This document shows positions 56,801 to 64,000 of a stretch of DNA of 64,000 bases, piece by piece. A program made the translations under genes and the position numbers. The DNA lies in the NCBI RefSeq assembly GCF_910591885.1, contig NC_063271.1, forward strand, positions 16,795,001 through 16,859,000. Reading direction: 5' to 3'. Positions within the stretch are counted from its first letter, which is position 1; every line of letters starts with the position of its first letter. The notes under the pieces were generated by a model. It searched no databases. It worked only from the letters and a program-made list of their open reading frames with translations, and was not told where the DNA came from. Source of the stretch: Bombus terrestris (Eukaryota > Arthropoda > Insecta > Hymenoptera > Apidae).

Positions 56801-56990
56801 TTAACGTTATATATTATTACTATACTACGTGTATCGTTATATAGTACTACGTTATATCGTATAGCGTTATAAACTATTACTATACAACGTATAACGTTAT
56901 ATAGTATTACGTCACAACGTATAAGGTTATAAACCATTACTATATTACGTATAACGTTATTACGATATAACGTATAACGTTATATAGTAT
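53820..56990. repeat. Tandem 1.6-kb satellite duplication
   Basis: About 53,820-55,390 recurs at about 55,390-56,990 (offset 1,570 bp at the start, 1,597-1,600 bp further in, the change being one extra monomer). Private variants GTAACATATAACG..TTGCGATAT and the paired GTGTAAGG monomers are in the same order in both. Confidence 0.8.
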
Positions 56991-58260
56991 TACGTCATAA
57001 CGCATAAGGTAATAAACTATTACTATATAACGTATAACGTTATATACTATTACGATGTAATGATTAACGTTATATATTATTACTATACAACGTGTATCGT
57101 TATATAGTACTAGGTTATATCGTATAACGTTATAAACTATTACTATACAGCGTATAACGTTATATAGTATTACGTCATAACGTATAAGGTTATAAACTAT
57201 TACTATATAACGTATAACGTTATACACTATATTATGTAATGTATAACGTTATATACTATTACTATACAACGTGTAACGTTATATAATACTACGTTATAAC
57301 GTATAACGTTATAAACTATTACTATATAACGTATAACTTTATATACTATTACGATGTAACGTATAACGTTGTATAGTATTACGTCATAACGTACAACGTT
57401 ATAAATTATTACTATATAACGTATAACGTTATATAGTATTACGATATAACGTATAACGTTATATGGTATTACGTTATTACGTATAACGTTATATAGTATT
57501 ACTATACAATGTGTAACGGTATATCGTATGCCGTTATAACATTATTACGTAAAACGTTATATACTATTACGTCATAACGTATAACGTTATAAACTATTAC
57601 TATATAACGTATAACGTTATACACTATTACGATGTAATGTTTAACGTTATATATTATTACTATACTACGTGTATCGTTATATAGTACTACGTTATATCGT
57701 ATAGCGTTATAAACTATTACTATACAACGTATAACGTTATATAGTATTACGTCACAACGTATAAGGTTATAAACCATTACTATATTACGTATAACGTTAT
57801 TACGATATAACGTATAACGTTATATAGTATTACGTCATAACGCATAAGGTAATAAACTATTACTATATAACGTATAACGTTATATACTATTACGATGTAA
57901 TGATTAACGTTATATATTATTACTATACAACGTGTATCGTTATATAGTACTAGGTTATATCGTATAACGTTATAAACTATTACTATACAACGTATAACGT
58001 TATATAGTATTACGTCATAACGTATAAGGTTATAAACTATTACTATATAACGTATAAGGTTATACACTATATTATGTAATGTATAACGTTATATACTATT
58101 ACTATACAACGTGTAACGTTATATAATACTACGTTATAACGTATAACGTTATAAACTATTACTATATAACGTATAACTTTATATACTATTACGATGTAAC
58201 GTATAACGTTGTATAGTATTACGTCATAACGTACAACGTTATAAATTATTACTATATAAC
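56581..58260. repeat. Tandem 840-bp satellite duplication (28 monomers)
   Basis: 56,581-57,420 and 57,421-58,260 are almost identical, with two differences noticed (about 57,150/57,990 and 57,217/58,057). The right half of the first copy also belongs to the 1.6-kb duplication, so the events are layered. Confidence 0.92.
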
Positions 58261-61200
58261 GTATAACGTTATATAGTATTACGATATAACGTATGACGTT
58301 ATATACTATAACGATGTAATGTATAACGTTATATACTACTACTATACAACGTGTAACGTTATATAGTACTACGTTATAACGTATAACGTTATAAACTATT
58401 ACTATATAACGTATAACGTTATATGGTACTACGATATAATGTATAACGTTATATAGTATTACGTTATAACGTATAACGTTATAAGCTATTACTATATAAC
58501 GTATAACGTTATATGGTACTACGATATAATGTATAACGTTATATAGTATTACGTTATAACGTATAACGTTATAAGCTATTACTATATAACGTATAACGTT
58601 ATATGGTATTACGTTATAATGTATAACGTTATATAGTATTACGTTATAACGTATAACGTTATAAACTATTACTATATAACGTATAACGTTATATAGTATT
58701 ACGATATAACGTATAACGTTATATAGTATTACGTCATAACGTATAACGTTATATGGTATTGCGTTATTACGTATAACGTTATATAGTATTACTATACAAT
58801 GTGTAACGGTATATCGTATGCCGTTATAACATTATTACGTAGAACGTTATATACTATTACGTTATAACGTATAACGTTATATGGTATTACGTCATAACGT
58901 ATAACGTTATAAACTATTACTATACAACGTATAACGTTATATAGTATTACGTCATAACGTATAACGTTATAAACTATTACTATATAACGTATAACGTTAT
59001 ATACTATTACGACGTAACGTATAACGTTCTATACTATTACTATACAACGTGTATCGTTGTATAGTACTACGTTATAACGTATAACGTTATATAGTATTAC
59101 GATATAACGTATAACGTTATATAGTATTACGATATAACATATAACGTTATATAGTATTACGTCATAACGTATAACGTTATAAACTATTACTATACAACGT
59201 ATAACGTTATATAGTATTACGTCATAACGTATAACGTTATAAACTATTACTATATAACGTATAACGTTATATAGTATTACGATATAACGTATAACGTTAT
59301 ATAGTATTACGTCATAACCTATAACGTTATATGGTATTGCGTTATTACGTATAACGTTATATAGTATTACTATACAATGTGTAACGGTATATCGTATGCC
59401 GTTATAACACTATTACGTAGAACGTTATATACTATTACGTTATAACGTATAACGTTATATGGTATTACGTTATAACGTATAACGATATATAGTATTACGA
59501 TATAACGTATAACGTTATATAGTATTACGTCATAACGCATAACGTTATAAACTATTACTATATAACGTATAACGTTATATACTATTACGACGTAACGTAT
59601 AACGTTCTATACTATTACTATACAACGTGTATCGTTGTATAGTACTACGTTATAACGTATAACGTTATATAGTATTACGATATAACGTATAACGTTATAT
59701 ACTATTACGATGTAATGTTTAACGTTATATATTATTACCATACAACGTGTATCGTTATATAGTACTACGTTATATCGTATAACGTTATAAACTATTACTA
59801 TACAACGTGTACCGTTATATAGTACTACGTTATAACGTATAACGTTATATAGTATTACGATATAGCGTATAACGTTATATAGTATTACGTCATAACGTAT
59901 AAGGTTATAAACTATTAGTATATAACGTATAACGTTATATACTATTACGATGTAATGTCTAACGTTATATATTATTACTATACAACGTGTAACGTTATAT
60001 AGTACTACGTTATATCGTATGACGTTATAAATTATTACTGTACAACGTATAACGATATATAATACTACGTCATAACGTATAACGTTATAAACTAGAACTA
60101 TATAACGTATAACGTTATAAACTATTACTATACAACGTGTACCGTTATATAGTATGACGTTACATCGTATAACGTTATATGGTATTACGTTATAACGTAT
60201 AACGTTATAAACTATCACTATACAACGTGTAACGCTATATAGTATTACGCTATAACGTGTAATGTTATAAACAATAACAATACAAAGTGTAACGTTATAT
60301 ACTATTACGATGTAACGTATAACGTTGTATAGTATTACGTCATAACGTATAACGTTATATGGTATTACGTTATAACGTATAACGTTATATAGTATTACGA
60401 TATAACGTATAACGTTATATAGTATTACGTCATAACGTATAACGTTATATGGTATTACGTTATAACGTATAACGTTATATAGTGTTACGATATAACGTAT
60501 AACGTTATATAGTATTACGATGTAATGTTTAACGTTATATACTACTACTATACAACGTGTAACGTTATATAGTACTACGTTATAACGTATAACGTTATAA
60601 ACTATTACTATATAACGTATAACGTTATATGGTATTACGATATAATGTATAACGTTATATAGTATTACGTTATAACGTATAACGTTATAAACTATTACTA
60701 TATAACTTATAACTTTATATACTATTACGATGTACCGTATAACGTTATATACTATTACTATACAACGTGTATCGTTATATAGTACTACGTTATAACGTAT
60801 AACGTTATATACTATTAGTATACAACGTGTAACGCTATATAGTATTACGTTATAACGTATAACGTTATAAACAATAACAATACAAAGTGTAACGTTATAT
60901 ACTATTACGATGTAACGTATAACGTTGTATAGTATTACGTCATAACGTATAACGTTATATGGTATTACGTTATAACGTATAACGTTATATAGTATTACGA
61001 TATAACGTATAACGTTATATAGTATTACGTCATAACGTATAACGTTATATGGTATTACGTTATAACGTATAACGTTATATAGTGTTACTATATAACTTAT
61101 AACGTTATATACTATTACGACGTAACGTATAACGTTCTATATTATTACTATACAACGTGTATCGTTATATAGTACTACGTTATATCGTATAATGTTATAA

Positions 61201-64000
61201 ACTATTACTATACAACGTATAACGTTATACAGTATTACGTCATAACGTATAACGTTATAAACTATTACTATATACCGTATAACGTTATATACTATTACGA
61301 TGTAACGTATAACGTTATATGGTATTACTATACAACGTGTAACGCTATATAATATTACGTTATAACGTATAACGTTATAAACAATAACAATACAAAGTGT
61401 AACGTTATATACTATTACGATGTAACGTATAACGTTGTATAGTATTACGTCATAACGTATAACGTTATATAGTATTACGTCATAACGTATAACGTTATAT
61501 GGTATTACGTTATAACGTATAACGTTATATAGTATTACGTTATAACATATAACGTTATATGGTATTACGTTATAACGTATAACGTTATATAGTATTGCGA
61601 TATAACGTATAACGTTATATAGTATTACGTCATAACGTATAACGTTATAAATTATTACTATATAACGTATAACGTTATATAGTATTACGATATAACGTAT
61701 AACGTTATATACTATAACGATGTAATGTATAACGTTATGTACTATTACTATACAACGTGTATCGTTATATAGTACTACGTTATAACGCATAACGTTATAA
61801 ACAATAACAATACAAAGTGTAACGTTATATACTATTACGATGTAACGTATAACGTTGTATAGTATTACGTCATAATGTATAACGTTATATGGTATTACGT
61901 TATAACGTATGACGTTATATAGTATTACGATATAACGTATAACGTTATATAGTATTACGTCATAACGTATAACATTATATGGTATTACGTTATAACGTAT
62001 AACGTTATATAGTGTTACGATATAACGTATAACGTTATATAGTATTACGTCATAACGTATAACGTTATAAATTATTACTATATAACGTATAACGTTATAT
62101 AGTATTACGATATAACGTATAACGTTATATACTATAACGATGTAATGTATAACGTTATATACTACTACTATACAACGTGTAACGTTATATAGTACTACGT
62201 TATAACGTATAACGTTATAAACTATTACTATATAACGTATAACGTTATATGGTATTACGATATAATGTATAACGTTATATAGTATTACGTTATAACGTAT
62301 AACGTTATAAACTATTACTATATAACTTATAACTTTATATACTATTACGATGTAACGTATAACGTTATGTACTATTACTATACAACGTGTATCGTTATAT
62401 AGTACTACGTTATAACGCATAACGTTATAAACTATTACTATACAACGTGTAACGCTATATAGTATTACGTTATAACGTATAACGTTATAAACAATAACAA
62501 TACAAAGTGTAACGTTATATACTATTACGATGTAACGTATAACGTTGTATAGTATTACGTCATAACGTATAACGTTATATGGTATTACGTTATAACGTAT
62601 AACGTTATATAGTATTACGATATAACGTATAACGTTATATAGTATTACGTCATAACGTATAACATTATATGGTATTACGTTATAACGTATAACGTTATAT
62701 AGTGTTACGATATAACGTATAACGTTATATGGTATTACGTTATTACGTATAACGTTATATAGTATTACTACACAATGTGTAACGGTATATCGTATGCTGT
62801 TATAACATTATTACGCAAAACGTTATATACTATTACGTCATAACGTATAACGTTATATACTATTACGATGTAACGTATAACGTTATAAACTATTACTATA
62901 CAACGTGTAACGTTATATAGTATGACGTTATATCGTATAACGTTATATGGTATTACGTAATAACGTATAACGTTATATGGTATTACGTTATAACGTATAA
63001 CGATATATAGTATTACGTTATAACGTATAACGTTATAAACTATTACTATACAACGTATAACGTTATATACTATTACGATGTAATGTCTAACGTTATATAT
63101 TATTACTATACAACGTGTATCGTTATATAGTACTACGTTATATCGTATAACGTTATAAACTATTACTATACAACGTATAACGATATATAGTACTACGTCA
63201 TAACGTATAAGGTTATAAACTACTACTATATAACGTATAACGTTATATACTATTACGATGTAATGTTTAACGTTATATATTATTACTATACAACGTGTAT
63301 CGTTATATAGTACTACGTTATATCGTATAACGTTATAAACTATTACTATACAACGTATAACGTTATATAGTATTACGTCATAACGTGTAAGGTTATAAAC
63401 TATTACTATATAACGTATAACGTTATATAGTATTACGATATAACGTATAACGTTATATACTATAACGATGTAATGTATAACGTTATATACTACTACTATA
63501 CAACGTGTAACGTTATATAGTACTACGTTATAACGTATAACGTTATAAACTATTACTATATAACGTATAACGTTATATGGTATTACGATATAATGTATAA
63601 CGTTATATAGTATTACGTTATAACGTATAACGTTATAAACTATTACTATATAACTTATAACTTTATATACTATTACGATGTAACGTATAACGTTATGTAC
63701 TATTACTATACAACGTGTATCGTTATATAGTACTACGTTATAACGCATAACGTTATAAACTATTACTATACAACGTGTAACGCTATATAGTATTACGTTA
63801 TAACGTATAACGTTATAAACAATAACAATACAAAGTGTAACGTTATATACTATTACGATGTAACGTATAACGTTGTATAGTATTACGTCATAACGTATAA
63901 CGTTATATGGTATTACGTTATAACGTATAACGTTATATAGTATTACGATATAACGTATAACGTTATATAGTATTACGTCATAACGTATAACATTATATGG

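Larger units (their letters stand above)
34811..62830. repeat. Recurrent irregular marker block (22 copies)
   Basis: A phase-breaking block of about 60 bp, centred on TATCGTATGCCGTTATAAC and followed by ATTATTACGTA(A/G)AACG, occurs at about 34,830, 36,419, 36,847, 38,669, 40,948, 43,405, 43,833, 45,655, 47,934, 49,523, 50,783, 51,209, 51,639, 53,717, 54,205, 55,083, 55,803, 56,681, 57,521, 58,811, 59,390 and 62,790. It is absent from block I. The last copy has GCTG instead of GCCG. It contains the only TATGCC in the array and marks the ends of several duplicated segments. Confidence 0.88.
52783..63840. repeat. AACAATAACAATACAAAG variant block (8 copies)
   Basis: A variant block carrying AACAATAACAATACAAAG followed by TGTAACG appears at about 52,787, 53,390, 60,270, 60,870, 61,379, 61,799, 62,490 and 63,820, always followed by GATGTAACG and TTGTATAGTATTACGTCAT monomers. 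It is not seen before 52.7 kb nor in 54-60 kb. It defines a sub-domain of block II nearest the right edge. Confidence 0.8.
33036..64000. repeat. Satellite block II, 30-bp monomer, reaches right edge
   Basis: About 1,030 copies of the same 30-bp unit with different 5' variants: GTTATAACG, GTCATAACG, GATATAACG, GATGTAACG, GACGTAACG, CTATATAACG and CTATACAACG. A clean example is 60,391-60,420. GTAATAACG, the hallmark of block I, is almost absent (one instance near 62,957). Monomers of 29 bp (CTATATTATGTAATG) and 23 bp (AACGTTATTACGATATAACG, near 35,102) recur at fixed places in the long-range pattern. The array is still running at 64,000, so its full length is unknown. Confidence 0.97.

Noticed and set aside
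18001..64000. Dozens of minus-strand open frames (up to 427 codons) with YNVIRYYVIV-type repeats, and a few plus-strand ones with ITYNVIYYYV repeats
   Set aside because: They follow the 30-bp period exactly, start and stop wherever monomers vary, occur on both strands, and have no non-repeat domain. They are a by-product of a unit length divisible by three.
33036..64000. Telomeric repeat
   Set aside because: The insect telomere motif TTAGG is not the repeating unit here; the 30-bp unit is unrelated. A subtelomeric location is still possible.

Overview
This is a eukaryotic, AT-rich window with CpG dinucleotides well retained. No bacterial-style gene organisation is visible. The only confidently recognised protein-coding element is a broken Jockey-clade non-LTR retrotransposon, a type common in arthropods. 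An insect host fits, and a hymenopteran is possible, but that is an inference from base composition and element type; no diagnostic host gene can be read.

Layout. (1) 1-14,135 is intergenic or intronic DNA full of small repeats. It holds a dispersed repeat with TTAA-flanked ends in two opposite copies, a (TTA)n microsatellite, an A42 tract, several inverted repeats and MITE-like hairpins, diverged direct repeats, a short poly(A)-tailed GC-richer insert, an LTR-like segment with a 31-bp triplication, and one possible host coding exon pair (12,551-12,715 and 12,987-13,112). (2) 14,136-17,897 is a minus-strand Jockey-like element of about 3.76 kb. Its Gag-like ORF1 has three CCHC knuckles and its ORF2 has an AP-endonuclease followed by a reverse transcriptase. 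Both ORFs are frameshifted, and ORF2 has lost the middle of the RT domain including the region of its catalytic YADD-type motif. (3) From about 17,895 to the right edge (over 46 kb) everything is a 30-bp satellite, about 23% G+C, with three CpGs per monomer and a perfect 12-bp palindrome (TATAACGTTATA) in most monomers.

The satellite has two blocks with an abrupt switch near 33,035. Block I (18.0-33.0 kb) is dominated by monomers carrying GTAATAACG and CCATATCACG. Block II (33.0-64.0 kb) is dominated by GTTATAACG, GTCATAACG, GATATAACG, GATGTAACG and CTATACAACG variants. Block II has long-range order: a near-identical tandem duplication of period 6,986 bp (about 35.3-42.3 and 42.3-49.1 kb), further duplications with 1.6-kb and 840-bp offsets, and an irregular marker block seen 22 times. 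Because 30 is a multiple of three, the satellite produces many long open frames (up to 427 codons) with 10-residue repeats. These are judged artefacts of the repeat length, not genes.

Nothing here forms a metabolic or defence system. The window reads as a boundary between repeat-littered chromosomal DNA and a large satellite array, perhaps pericentromeric or subtelomeric, with a dead retrotransposon exactly at the junction.
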